The notes beneath the pieces are model-generated. The model was not told where the DNA came from and did not search any database. It was given only the letters and a program-made list of their open reading frames with translations. Shown here piece after piece: positions 39,139-50,634 of a stretch of DNA of 64,000 bases. The translations under genes and the position numbers were made by a program. The DNA is from Platycnemis pennipes (lineage: Eukaryota; Arthropoda; Insecta; Odonata; Platycnemididae). Position 1 is the stretch's first letter, and each line of letters begins with the position of its first letter. The stretch lies in NCBI GenBank assembly GCA_933228895.1, contig OW121853.1:81328645-81392644 (forward strand), read 5' to 3'.

Positions 39139-40347
39139 TGAATACAGCCTATGATAACTTCTCAATGGTTTAATATCACAATTCCTTCTACCACTCGTAC
39201 AGTCGGAAGAAAAACTCATTACAACTAGTGTGCCTGACACTTCTTAAGAAACTTACCACCAGATCACACTAGAATATATGCTTATGAAACACAGGTATGA
39301 GAAATTGCTCATACTTTCAAAACCTATCAAAGTTCAAAAAGTCTCCTCTGTTAAACAAGGTATTAATAGTTGTTTTATAGGCTCCAGGGCGTCCTGCGCG
39401 TGGAGTCCTCCGCTAATGCGAAGCATGGCATCACACGAATATTTGTCAACTTCACTGTGCGCTTAGTAAAATGAATACTAACTCTTTTTAAATGAATTAA
39501 CTGCATAAATAATTTTAATTAAATAAATTAAAGTTTATCATAGTAAATTAATGGAATAAATAGACCTCTGATAATAGTACATAAGCATTAACGGAGTGCA
39601 CCATCTGCTTGGAAGTGTCCGCAGCACCACCTAGTGGCAGGTAGATGAAAGAGTGCATGATTTATCAGCATTCAATAGTTTTCCAAAATACTCCAATACC
39701 TCAAATACTAGAAGGTATTCAATAATCAAGATCTCGAATAAATATGCTAAAAGAATTTGATATTCGAGATCTTGAATGTTGATTATTCTGTATTTTTAAT
39801 GTTGATGAACTACATAATGTGCTGCGAGAAGACACCAGAGATAAGACTCTGTTGACAGATTATGCCTCTGTTGGCAAAATCTATCTATATTGCCATTATT
39901 TATGTTAGAAATACAGCAGTTCCAACGAATGAAATTCCGGCGAAACTGTTGCCTTTTCACTATAAATGACAATTGGTCTCTATTTGTCAAGATTCAAAAT
40001 AAAAAAGAATAACATTTGGCATATGAATTGCAATCCTAGGATTTGAGATATATTATTTGAATATTTGAATCCTGATTTAATATTCGTGTTGGTATTCAAA
40101 CTTGAGAAATCTGCTATTTGACCTATCTCTAGGATAAATACTTAACGTCATTCTAAAATCGAATGGCTTAAAATATGTACTACAGAGGGTATAAACTTTC
40201 AATGAAGACAATAAAAAAATCATAGGAAACTACCCTATTCATCCTTTTTGGTAAACTTTAATTTTGCTCTTTGGTATACTCAGCTGACTAAAATGAAGTT
40301 TCTTTTTCTAATTCATCAAAACCCATTATTCTCTATCATGATTTCAG
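39139..40347. other. cic intron sequence with a possible small hAT-like repeat
   Basis: 39700-40130 has repeated ATTCGAGATCTTGA and ATTTGAATCCTG-type words, partly inverted, suggesting a degraded hAT-type non-autonomous element, but ends and target duplication are not clear. The rest is AT-rich. The acceptor ATCATGATTTCAG ends at 40347. Confidence 0.35.
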
Positions 40348-40511
40348 GGGTCAAGTGGGTGGTAGTGGTGGAGGTGGAGGCAGTGGAAGTGCAGGGGGCC
40401 CTGAGGGTGAAGATACATCTAGAGATTCGGAAACAACTTCGCCTCTTTACTCAGAACGACGTGTTGCTGGGCGGTTTGACCGCGATGAAACTGAAGCTGC
40501 TAACATGCTTG
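40348..40511 (+). CDS. cic: cic exon D (54 codons)
   Basis: The correct frame begins with the base completing an Arg codon from exon C and reads [38 protein letters not shown] and [12 protein letters not shown]. It ends one base into a codon at CTTG|GTAAGT. Human CIC-L has a DETSRDSEASS segment and then a FDECEAAVML segment at this point, so both halves match. Another frame is open for longer across this exon but gives no similarity and fits neither neighbour's phase. Confidence 0.94.
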
Positions 40512-40949
40512 GTAAGTAAAGTATTTCCCTGCCAACAGGGCACCCTAGCCAATAAGATTCACCCTGATGTTTTGGGTTATATTTTTGAAGAAGAATAGCC
40601 AACATCTATTAATGTTAATGAATAAAATTGGAATGTAAATTTCCAAAAATAGTAACTGCATTACAGCTTTCCATCATAGTATCTGAGAACCAAATAAATG
40701 TCATAGTTGTTTCCTTAATGCAGTCTATGGTGAAGTAGATAGATAAGTTCCTCCAATGGTTATGTAAAATTGGATACATTTCCTATACTCACTTTCTATT
40801 AGACACAGTTCAGTTTTAGAATGCATTTTGAAGTAAAATATGTGCATCTCATGTGCCAGGAACTATGATTGTTGTATATTTGCTTAACTGATTTATAGTT
40901 TCACGATTGACTGTTACTCTACCAAGTTTGAAAACCAATTGGTTAGACA
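40512..40949. other. cic intron sequence, nothing recognised
   Basis: AT-rich, non-coding, no repeat ends. Confidence 0.4.
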
Positions 40950-43303
40950 GGGTGTCTACCAGTCGGAAAAAGTCAGGAATCCCAGAAAAAGTCAGGAATT
41001 TATTTACGTCGGGAAAAAATCTGGAAAAGGTCGGGAATTCGCTGAAAAATAATCAAAAATTGGGAAAAATGGTTGCTTGCAAATCATCAGGATAAAAATT
41101 GGAACGGCAGACATAGCATCATGAAATGAGATATTGTTTCCCTTTTTCTTTATTTGTCATTATCAAAGAGGTGTTATTTTAAACCTCTCTGGTCAGTATT
41201 TGTTAGTTCGTGACTTTCTTCGTTCGATTGCACTAGACATGGGCACCATTTCCTGCATGTCGCCGCATGACAAATCGGCTTGTCGGTTGCAGGTTTAAGA
41301 TTGTATGCTTCCCTCCTGCCCATGAATGCTATTTCGAATGAATGACCTTGACCTTGGTTATTACAACGCTCCCAAAGATTCAGGCGATCCATAGATCGTA
41401 CTCTAGTATGATTGTGACGTTTTGCGTTTTGCCATGCCCCTGAGGGTGTAACTCAATTAAATTCCACTATAAATATTATATTTAAACCATCGCGTCCTAA
41501 GTTTCTATGCTGCGCATCATTATAATCGAGTGGGATTAATTAACTTTGCAGTGGAATTGGAATGTTTTCTTTTTCTCATCCATTCAGTTAAGCTTACGGT
41601 TTGCCATTTTGTTATTAGCATTTCCCATTGAATTGTGTTGCATCTATATGCAAGCATAACGTCTTCATGAAAGAACAGAGATCAGCCCCTGAAAAGTAAA
41701 AACATTATATTACGTTTTGGTGTTTTCCCGGTGGATTATATGAATGTAAGTTTATCGGGTCTTCCACCAGGTCAAAGGCTCCATCTTTGTCGACGTTTCC
41801 AAAAATGAGTCGTTTTCCATATCGTAGGCAGAGATGGAGCCTTTGACCCGGTGGAAGACCCGATAAACTTTCACTCATTATATTACGTTGTCGCCCACGA
41901 CGCCATACGTGTCACCGCCGACGAATATGTCGTTGGCTCCTGGATGATATACTGGAGATCTCGCTAGCTCGAAAGCCACCAGAAAGTTTAGTTCATCTGT
42001 CAGCATGTGCGAGTTTGCAACAAAATCGTTCATTTTTACTGGAGAACTTGGCATTCATAAGCTCGAGTTCAGTTGGTTCGTCAGTCTTCGAGCTGGTGTG
42101 TGCTCAAGAGGTGCCTTTGGTTGGACTGGCGACGGACATCATTTTATTCAAAGGCTCCTTTCACACGGGACGGCATGAACCCGACCGCCATTTTGGTGCA
42201 CAATGATGCAGGATCCCTAATACTTGTTATTTATGAGTCTAGAAAAACTTTCTATGTAGGGTTTTTGTGCATATACGTTGGATGCACCAATTGACAAATT
42301 CAAAACTATCTTAAGTAAGGACATATTGCTGTTGCCACTCCTCTAGTAGAATAGATAAAATTTTGCACTGGTAACAAGGCATCATTTGAAAAGGAGCAGG
42401 CACAGCTTCACCTTTAATTCTCTCTAATATAACGTGTATTGCCCCGATTATTGTTCAAAAAAATGGGTTTTGTAACTGAAGGTGAGTGCTATTTAACTGT
42501 TTATTAATATATTGCAATTATAATTTGGAAAATTCTTTTATTTTACATAATTTCTTGTTCAAAAATAAAGAAACTTTTGAAAATTCACTTATATTTTTGC
42601 AAAATAATTAATTTGTGAAAATATTAACATCGAATTTGTGTTCAGAGATTGCGAAAACCTTGGTGCTATTATTTTTAATGAAACGAAAAATTTGAGTGTG
42701 TAAATCCAGGTAATAAAAATATTGCATATACTTTTGTGAAAAAAGTAATTAGCGAAAATATGAACATCAAATTAGCATTCAGCGACTGAGATAACTTATA
42801 TTTGCTCACATTAATCGTGATGTTTTAAATGAGAGTTAATTTAAGTAAAAAAATTAGTTTACAAAAGTTTTGAATCTAAATTCATATTCAGTAACCTTGA
42901 AAACCTATATAGACCAAATTTCATATAAATTGAACATTTTTTTAATCCAAAATACCAATTATTAGGGATCCTGCACTGCTGTGCAGCGTGCCGCCGTGCA
43001 TTCCCCAAAAACAGCCGTGAATGTCACGGTACAGTCCATTTCGAGTATACAGCATTTTAATTTCTAGTATCAGTTTAATCATGAATGAAGTAGATAAGGT
43101 GCTGTGCTTGTACTTTTAATAATGTGGATATAATAAGATGGCCAATTCCAAGTGAAAAATTAGACGGGACTGGGCATTGAACTATTGACCGTCACGATGA
43201 CACATTAAGAAGTTAGCCTTTTTGGTCTGGAATTTTAAAATTTTTGTCTTGAAAAGTCTTGAAAAAGTCTTGAATTTCTTTTTCATATATTAGTAGACAC
43301 TAT
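40950..43303. mobile_element. Probable hAT-like or unclassified DNA transposon
   Basis: The left end CAGGGTGTCTACCAGTC is followed by GTCAGGAAT and GGTCGGGAAT words. The right end has inverse-type words (GTCTTGAAAAAGTCTTG) and finishes ATTAGTAGACACTATG. The pairing is imperfect and flanking bases (GGTTAGAC against GGTAAGAG) are only a weak match for an 8 bp duplication. No transposase seen. A foldback element sits inside. Confidence 0.45.
41736..41884. repeat. Foldback element, family with GGTGGAAGACCCG arms
   Basis: The left arm contains GTTTATCGGGTCTTCCACC and AGGTCAAAGGCTCCATCT; the right arm is their near-perfect complement. The loop at about 41790-41830 contains TTTCCAAAAATGAGTCG. A second, more degraded member lies at 44945-45072. 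Confidence 0.82.
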
Positions 43304-43636
43304 GGTAAGAGCCACCTCCTTTTATTCGATGCAGTATTTCCCAGAAAATGTCATCTCTTATTTTTTAAAATACTCTCTCATTTTTTTCCGCCATTTTATC
43401 TTAACAGTAATAATGTTTTTTTCTACTGAAATTTTGCCTTTCAAAATTGTGCATGCTACAAAATCATAATGGTTCTAGTTATGGATCTATGAGTCGTATC
43501 AATTAATTGCTGTCATTCCAAAAAGATTTATCTAGTATCTTGATAATTTCACATTTTGTGGAATTAATTATTTTTTGAGGTGTGATTATCAAATGTTTTT
43601 TTATGGGAATGTAAACACTATATTATATTTCTGCAG
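43304..43636. other. cic intron sequence ahead of exon E
   Basis: AT-rich. Ends with the acceptor ATATTATATTTCTGCAG. Confidence 0.5.
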
Positions 43637-44015
43637 TTTCCCTCGGAGGATCTCGGTCAGCAACTCCTGCCTTCCCATCATCCCCTCAGCCACATCCTCC
43701 CAGAGGAGTAGTGCCATTTGCTGCTGGAGGTGGAAGACCTGCGACTTCATCTTCAGCGGCATCAACTTCCCCCCCACCATCCTGTCTGCTTCTGTTGCCT
43801 GGGGGCAACACCCCAGGAAGAGGAGGAGGAACTAGTGGAACCTCTCCGCAAAATGTTTTTGTTCCAATTGCTCGTCCGCACAGGCCTCCCCCTCGAAGGC
43901 CACCCGGTAGCACAGAGGGGAATACCAGTGGTGTGAGAGGGTGGCGAGGACCTGAGGGTGCATCCCCACAGCACCATTTTGTTGTTGCTTCGTGCCAGCA
44001 GCAAACACTCATAAG
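43637..44015 (+). CDS. cic: cic exon E (126 codons)
   Basis: Joined to exon D the frame gives AANML/VSLGGSRSATPAFPSSP, matching the remembered human AVML/VSLGSSRSGTPSF junction. The exon continues through Ser/Pro- and Gly-rich sequence, then NVFVPIARPHRPPPRRPPG, and ends QQQTLIR. It ends two bases into a codon at ATAAG|GTTGGA, a weak donor. Other GT sites I checked near the end of the exon have the wrong phase for exon F or the micro-exon. The antisense strand is also open here because of codon composition; it is not a gene. Confidence 0.93.
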
Positions 44016-44944
44016 GTTGGACTTGATCATATGCATTCTCATTTCATTGAATGGGTGAGGGGGCATTTTAACTATTGGGCTAACTACGTTGAACATGGGC
44101 TAACTATGCCAGCCAGGACAGGCTGGCAATTCGCTTATCATTTGATTATTTAACCTAAAGGGAAGGAAAAACTATTTCTCTCCAGCAAAATGTTTTGTTA
44201 ACAAACTATGTAATTGGCATCAATATTATATCAACATAGATTTATGGAAAGTCAGTGATAATAGAAAGTTAATTTGGCCAAAATGTACATGAGTAATTAT
44301 ATGACATATTTCTGGTAAAGCAACATATCCATTGATAATTTTTTCCAAGAAACTAAAAATAAATCAATTCTTGTCACAAATGGATCTAAAATAAATATAT
44401 CTTAGGTATTTTTTTATACTTTTCTTGTGAGTGATGAATGCATAATAAATGTCATCATCATCACTAGTTTTTAGTAATCGGATTTATTTCGCACCATTCG
44501 CAATTTGCAGTTCCATATGAAGGATGTTAATGTTCAAATTTAATTTCCAGTATTGTTCACTCTCAAATTGTTAACAATCCTCTGTTAATATTTGTCATAA
44601 AGGCGAACACAAGTAATACAATCTAGTATCTTTTTTTCACTTCAAAAACGATGTGAATAGCATATGTTTAACTTGGTTTTAAAGTCACTGCCAGGACATT
44701 TGTAGCTTGGAGAATAGTAACATCATGAATGGAATAATTGAAAAACATTGGTGACTTATTATGTACAAGAATATAATTCAATGTTTACTGAAATCGATCC
44801 CCATTTCATGGTATCAGTAAGATTACACCTTATTGGGACAGGTAAATTATCTTACTCAAGTAGAGAACCGGTGATTTACTGGCAGTTCCAGTACAGTATC
44901 TTCACTGGTAAACAACCATCAAAAAGTCAGCCTAGTGAAGTAAG
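44016..44944. other. cic intron sequence, nothing recognised
   Basis: AT-rich and non-coding on both strands. Confidence 0.4.
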
Positions 44945-45072
44945 ATTTGGAATTTTCCCGGTGTATTAGGTGAATTTGATGATCAAGATGGAAAACGAGT
45001 CGTTTTCCAAAACGTCAGCAGAGATGCAGCCTTTTCCCGGTGGAAGACCCGAGAAACCTTCACTCGGCCTAG
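44945..45072. repeat. Degraded foldback element, same family as 41736-41884
   Basis: Shares TTTTCCCGGTG[T/G]ATTA, GAGTCGTTTTCC, GCAGAGATG and CCCGGTGGAAGACCCG with the copy at 41736-41884. The left arm is no longer a good complement of the right. Confidence 0.7.
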
Positions 45073-45094
45073 TGACTTTTTTTTTTTTTTTTTT

Positions 45095-45340
45095 TTTTAA
45101 CCTAAACCAGCCCTCTGCATCTTCCTATGCTGTCAATAGAAAATATTTGGCCTCTTAATATACGTTTTGTTCCAGTATTGGCCGTCAAGCACCATTGGTA
45201 CTTTCGTCCTACTCCTCGCAAGGGACCTTACGGTAAGGTCTCCTTTTTAACTGCTGAGAAATGCATTAAGTGTGATTTATGGTTTAATTCCTGCTCACAT
45301 CGAAGAAAAACCATAATTGCCGAAGCAAATACCTGAATAT
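45095..45340 (+). repeat. Left arm of a 240 bp inverted duplication
   Basis: It aligns base by base, with roughly 10-20 percent differences, to the reverse complement of 47078-47310. The match covers the stretch before, across and after the possible 57 bp exon. A run of about 22 T lies just before it. Confidence 0.8.
45176..45232 (+). CDS. cic: Possible cic micro-exon (57 bp)
   Basis: A pyrimidine-rich acceptor (ACGTTTTGTTCCAG) and a good donor (TACG|GTAAGG) enclose 57 bases, a multiple of three. Both edges are phase 2, so it can be spliced in or out between exons E and F without changing frame. Included, it adds SIGRQAPLVLSSYSSQGTLR before PELVRPVG of exon F. The resulting TLRPEL vaguely resembles VLTPPDL in human CIC at this point. 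Against it: the whole region is one arm of an inverted duplication and might be an ordinary repeat. Confidence 0.4.
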
Positions 45341-45475
45341 TTACCGAATTTAGGAATCTTTTGTCCTGTCAGTGCTACTTACCAACATAGCTTTACACAA
45401 ATCAGTTGCAGTGTCTTTCCATCAAACATGTTAAATACGTGCAATGGTTTGAGGCGTAACTTGATGGAACTCCTT

Positions 45476-45641
45476 CATGATTAGGAAAGAAGAAAAACTT
45501 AGCTAGTTCCACAAATATTTAATCACATGCGACCGGTTTCGATACAGTGTAAGGCCAGAAGATGATACACTGTATCGAAACCGGTCGCATGTGATTAAAT
45601 ATTTGTGGAACTAGCTAAGTTTTTCTTCTTTCCTAATCATG
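45476..45641. repeat. Perfect-arm foldback with ACCGGTTTCGATAC stems
   Basis: Arms of about 75 bases, near identical: CATGATTAGGAAAGAAGAAA at the left, its inverse at the right end. The stem holds GCGACCGGTTTCGATACAG and the loop is TAAGGCCAGAAGATGA. CATGTTAAATACG occurs at 45427-45439 and 45638-45650, a possible 13 bp target duplication. Hairpins with an ACCGGTTTCGA motif recur widely in insect genomes. Confidence 0.83.
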
Positions 45642-45938
45642 TTAAATACGGCCTGGTTCTATTCCACAATTTTAAAAGTGTGGTATATAAAAAAAGTTCC
45701 TCATTCAAAATGCATAAAGCTATAGTATTCCACACCGTGACATCTGTGACATTCTCAAATATTTCTTCCATGATGAGACCAAAAGGGAATTACCAACCCT
45801 ATGATACATATAATCAACTACCGGCAACGTAACTTTGTGACGATTACTAATCACGATGATATAATTTGCGTAATCATTTTCTACCTTTCTTCGATATCGC
45901 TTTCTTAAGTCAGATGTTTTGGATTCTTGACGACCTCT

Positions 45939-46940
45939 TCATCATCATTGGTCAACAATGCTAGGATTGGTTTGATGCAGCTTTCCACTCAATTCTTCTA
46001 TCGGCCAACCTTTTTTTTGTGACGTAATTCTTCTCTTTTACATCCTTCACAACCTGTTCCATGTATCACATATGAGGCCGGCCTTTTCCAATCTTCCCGT
46101 TCACTTCTTGACGATAGTCTTCATCAGGCCATCATGTCTCAAGATATGGCCGATTAAGTTGTCCCTTCTTCTTTTTAGAGTTTGCAGCAGACTTCTCTTT
46201 TCTCCTACTCTTCATAGGACTTCCTCGTTACTTACTTGGTCGATCCATTTTATAAACAGCATTCTTCTGAAGCACCACATTTCGAATGCTCCACCCTTTA
46301 CTTCTCTGCTGCTCTCATCGTCCATGCCTCATTGCCGTAAAGAAACATGCTCCAGATGTATGTTCTGATAAACTGTTTCCTTACTTCTACGCTTGTATTT
46401 CCTGCTGTAAGTAGATTCTTCTTTTGATAGAATGCCCTATTTGCCTGGGCTATTCAACTATTTCTTTCTTGCTTCATCCATCGTTGGTTACTCGGCTTCC
46501 TAGGTAACAGAACTCTTTCACCTCTTCAAGTTTTTGTTTTCCTAGTTTGACATTGGTTTTGGCCTCTTCTTTCTTGCTGCACACCGGTATCTTAGTCTTC
46601 TTCTTATTGTTCTTCAGCTGATATCTGGCCATTGTCCTTTCCATGGTTATCAGCATCTTATTCAGATCCAGCTCTGTCTCTGCTATGGGTGCTATGTCAT
46701 CAGCGAATTGCAGCATGCTTATTTTTTCTCTGTGGATAGTCACTCCAGAAGACTTCTCTTTGATTTCATTGATGGCTCTCTCGATTTAATTATTAAAAAT
46801 TACGGGAGAGAATGCACAAGCATGTCTCACTCCTTTCCTTATTCTTGCTTCTTCACAGCTGGGTCCAGATTTAATCACTGCTACTTTGTTTTTACATAGA
46901 CTGTCGATAATTATTCAGTCATTGTAGGAAACTCCAATTC
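45939..46940 (-). pseudogene. RTE-like LINE fragment (RT palm end to C-terminus)
   Basis: On the - strand, 46743-46474 reads REKISMLQFADDIAPIAETE then KTNVKLGKQKLEEVKEF and GSRVTNDG, with an intact FADD box. Downstream to 45939 come the C-terminal region and a CCAATGATGATGA 3' end. Before 46743, GVRQACA-type sequence is preserved to about 46940, where it stops matching the 36297 region; this is a 5' truncation. Confidence 0.83.
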
Positions 46941-47077
46941 CCAATTCTCCAATTGACAACCTCTTAATACATTACAATGAAATTACATAACATTGAAACT
47001 GGTCAGGCCAGCAACCATAAAAAATGAATAAAACAACTAACTGTTTTTACCCTCCTAACCTCTTATACCTCTGTAAA

Positions 47078-47310
47078 TATTCAGGTGCTTGCTTCAGCAA
47101 TTATGATTTTTCTTCAATTCTAGCAGGAATTAAACCATAAATCAAACTAAATGCGTTTCTCGGAAGTTAAAATGAAGACCTTTCCATAAGGTCCCTTGCA
47201 AGGAGTAGGATGAAAGTACCACTGATGCTTGACAGCCAATACTGGAACTAAACGGACATTAAGAGGCCCAGTTTTTTTGGGAAGTTGCAGGGGGCTGACC
47301 TTAACCGAAG
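47078..47310 (-). repeat. Right arm of the inverted duplication, with a decayed copy of the possible micro-exon
   Basis: Reverse complement of 45095-45340. The 57 bp segment is kept on the - strand with six differences, four of which turn CG into TG or CA. The acceptor TTCCAG is kept but the donor GT is now GA. The copy could therefore not be spliced as an exon even if it were on the transcribed strand. Confidence 0.8.
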
Positions 47311-47647
47311 TACCTTGGTACTCTGATTACAATAAGGTTTTTTTTCATTATTAAAATAATTTGGCAGACTATTATTTTTTTTAAATAAATTATAATTGAC
47401 AGTATGGAAAATATTATTTTCTGAGAATCTTTTTCAAAATTTGCAATGAATGAAGACAAATAGAATTTTTGGTGCTGGCAACCAAAAAAATGTAGTTGAA
47501 TTGGTTGAGAGGCATAAGCTCTAATGTAATGTTAGCCTCAGTAGATAATATATTCCTTTGTATATGATAAAAAAGCTCCTTTACAATATTCCTAGCTTTT
47601 ATGTGTCTGTCAAATCTCACTATGCTTGATTAATGCTTAACTTTCAG
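47311..47647. other. cic intron sequence ahead of exon F
   Basis: AT-rich. The acceptor TGCTTAACTTTCAG ends at 47647. Confidence 0.5.
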
Positions 47648-47987
47648 GCCTGAGCTGGTGCGTCCAGTAGGTCCTGTTCGCCTTCCTCCCCGTGATCCCC
47701 CTCCTCCTGATCCTCCATCTCCCCCTCATCCATCCGTTCCTCCTGGATTGCCATCAGGGGTTGCTACAGGTGTCATAAGAATATCTCCCAGTCCATCAGC
47801 ATCAACATTGCATTCTCATCTCGTGCCGGGATTAAGGCATCCATTCCAAGAGACAGCTGTAGTCGGGCGGCATCATTTACAGCAGCCAACATTGCAACAA
47901 CAAGAGGAGACGATTGAATCATCCTCTCAGCATCAGAACCATCTTGCTGAGGTGCGCCATCAATTACGGCAGCTCTCTAACAATGAG
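47648..47987 (+). CDS. cic: cic exon F (113 codons, Pro-rich then Gln/His-rich)
   Basis: It begins by completing an Arg codon, reads PELVRPVGPVRLPPRDPPPP, then a Pro-rich run, GVIRISPSPSASTLHSHL, and a Gln/His-rich end with LRQLSNNE. It stops at a codon boundary at AATGAG|GTAGCC. The next intron is only 255 bp, the single compact intron in the window. Assignment rests on strand, phase on both sides and composition; I cannot align it well with remembered CIC. Confidence 0.8.
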
Positions 47988-48242
47988 GTAGCCCCTACAA
48001 TTTCGCTTAGTGTACTATGGAACCTGATTTATTAACTTTGAGAAATATTATTTTTATTATTCCAATTCCCACTAATGTTCACTTTCCCCAAAAAGTTCTA
48101 CCTCAGAAGTATACTTTATAGTCTAGTCCATAGTTGACATTGATTCTTTTTAATTTGCTGAAATAAACTGATGAAAATTTGATAACTATGATAAACATTT
48201 TGAAGATTTAGAGAAAAGTAATTATTTGTTTTTCCTACATAG

Positions 48243-48599
48243 GGTGGTAATTTACCAATGGTGCCAAGGTCACAAAGAATGCCAGTAGTTGTTCAGCCAC
48301 TGCATGAAGAAGACGTTTGTGTGACCAAGAGAGAGCCGTCCCCAATCTCAGATCACCATTCACATTCCTCGGCATTCTCTCCCGCTGCCTCTGCTGTAGA
48401 AATGCAGCAAAGTAGTGTAGTATTCAGTGGGGGTGGAACATCATCTGTGACAGCTGTGGAGAGCACCATTCTTCAGCAAGCTCTTGGAGGGTCTGTTGTC
48501 ACTGCCTCAAATGAAGGGCCTCAACGGGAAGAAACAGCTGTGATATCTTCAGTACAAGCCCCGACTCTCATCTGCACTCCTCATTCTGGCCTTGTTGCT
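48243..48599 (+). CDS. cic: cic exon G (119 codons)
   Basis: It starts at a codon boundary after TTTTTCCTACATAG and reads GGNLPMVPRSQRMPVVVQP, EEDVCVTKREPSPISDHHSH, then a Ser/Ala-rich part with STILQQALGGSVV, and ends CTPHSGLVA at GCT|GTGAGT. The VTKREPSP segment looks like a SUMO-type psi-K-x-E site next to a proline-directed serine (KREPSP); this is inference. Phase 0 at both ends fits F and H. Confidence 0.8.
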
Positions 48600-48959
48600 G
48601 TGAGTACTTTAGAAAATGCTATAATTTTTTTATGAGGATTAAAAATGATGTTGTGGTGCTCATGTATAGTCTTCCCCCACTAACCAGAAAATAATTTTTC
48701 AGATTAGGGTTAATAATAATGCAGTAAAACCTCTCTATATTGAAATGGAAGGGACCAATTTTTTTAGTCATTTTGATAAATGGAGGTTCATTATAAAGAG
48801 GTTTTAGCAAAATGAACACATGTTTCCACCTTTTGAAACTTTTTGGTAGTGAAATGTGCTGCTTTCTCTTTGATTACTATATTTGTATATTTAAATACAT
48901 GCAATTATGCTTTTTCATAGTTTGAATTTTTATAATAATAAAAACAAGGCTACAAAAAC

Positions 48960-50487
48960 TTACTTAATCACTCTCCACCAAAAAAATTTGTAATTTCTGT
49001 TTGTTTCATTTTTTTCAAATTCCTTTGAGATGATATCTTCTTTCTTATTTAATAATAGTAGATTTTCACTGCTGCAGTTCTCCATATTAAAAATAAATCT
49101 TTCCATCACACCCAAAGCATCCTGCACCTCTTTTTTGATTCGCTTTGGCATAAAATCCTCACCATCACTCTCTTCTTATTCTATGTTATGTACTACTACT
49201 GGAGATTCCCTGCCAACTTCTTCCTCCATTTCTTCCAATATCTCGCCCTCATTTGGGTCACATGTTAGCAAGACATTGTCAACTTTAATAAAGTCATTAA
49301 ATGATGACTGAACATCAATTATTTTGTTTATTTCAAGCCATTCTGTCGGCTCGTCCTCACACAAAATATCTTCCTCACTGCTGTCCCCCATAAATCCAAC
49401 CTTAAACATTTTTCAATAACTTCAAACAAGTCCACAAAAGACAGCCTGTGCATGGCCTGAATTATATTCCAATAACACTTTCAAATCATTTTTCTCCTCA
49501 ACTGTTCGCAACATGTATGACACCAGTATCTGCCTGTAATGTCTCTTCACAATGTAAATTATTCATTGATCAAGGGGTTGCAATTTGCTGGTGGTGTTTG
49601 GAGGAAAATATACTACTTTGACATGTCAAAACACAATCCCCTCAACTTAATGTGCTGTACTGATCAATGAAGAGAACTATTTTCTGGTTTCTCACTCCCA
49701 TCTTTGAGTCCAGCATGGTCAACAACTCACAGAATAAAGATGCTGACATCCAAGAGTTTTTTGAGTTTTTGTATGAACAAGGAAGTTTCTTAATATTTTT
49801 AAAGCATCTAGGCTTTTTATATTTTCCAATCACGAGTGGCTCCAATTTCTCTGAGTCATCAAAATTAGCACAGAAAAACACAGTGAATCTTTCTTTGCTC
49901 TTTTTCTCTCCAAGACATGATTGGCCTCTAACTGCTAAAGTTCTATCTGGAAGCAAGTTATAAAATAATCCTGCCTCATCTGCATTAAAAATGTCCTGTG
50001 GTATATACCTGGCTAAAATCTCCTGCAAAGTTTTTTTTCCACTCATTTTACACTGTGTCACTTACAGAAGCTTCTTCCTCACTCATCTTCAAAGTTTTGA
50101 GATTCAACCGCACTTTAAACTTTTGTAGCCACCCATTTGATGCATGAAAATTTTCAATACCCATTTTCACTGCTACTTCTCTTGCCTTTTGCTGTAGAAT
50201 AGGTCCAGAAACAGGAATATTTCTGGCTCTACCTTCTATCAACCAATCAAATATCTGTCTGTCTAATTGTTCAATTTTCACCACCCACAATTTTTTATTT
50301 ATGCATCCTCGATGTGCTGCGTCTTCAGTTTCTTTATGTTTTTTTTTAAATGGATGTCAGGGTGGATGGTGGTATTCCTAAGGTCTCAGCAACATCTATT
50401 TTTCTCTTCCCCTCATCAATGGCTTGGAAAATTGCTAATTTAGTTTCAGTTGTCACCAGCTGCCTTTTTTTAGAATTGTTCATGTCC
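48960..50487 (-). pseudogene. Tigger transposase remnant (CENP-B domains, DDE part, acidic tail)
   Basis: From an ATG at about 50487 leftwards: KRQLVTTETKLAIFQAIDEG and KIDVAETLGIPPSTLTSI then a stop (first helix-turn-helix); QIFDWLIEGRARNIPVSGP and NGWLQKFKVRLNLKT at 50290-50048 (second CENP-B-type domain); DIFNADEAGLFYNLLPDRTL, LEPLVIGKYKKPRCFKN and KIVLFIDQYSTLS at 50061-49642 (first two Asp blocks of the DDE core). An acidic tail follows at 49409-48960. Sequence after the second Asp is missing or unreadable. Stops and frame changes make it inactive. Confidence 0.9.
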
Positions 50488-50634
50488 ATCGTGGGCCTAA
50501 AATTAATCATCTAACTATTTAAAACATGACAGTAAATTATCAAATTAAAAATAGGTAAGGGCATTCCTTCATAAAATAAGGCCATTGAATGGATAGACGG
50601 TAAACTTATGCGTAAGTTAGGCGTATTTCACTTA

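Noticed and set aside
40248..40598. 116-codon open frame crossing exon D
   Set aside because: Wrong frame: it runs through the acceptor and donor and gives no similarity, whereas the other frame gives the conserved DTSRDSE and EAANML segments.
43640..44015. Alternative donors inside exon E (for example at GGTGTGAGAG or CCCGGTAGCA)
   Set aside because: They would leave phase 0 or 1, which does not fit the phase 2 entry of exon F or of the possible micro-exon.
43686..44096. Long antisense open frame opposite exon E
   Set aside because: Open because of GC-rich Pro/Gly/Ser codons on the other strand; no similarity, and exon E is supported by phase and the VSLGGSRS match.
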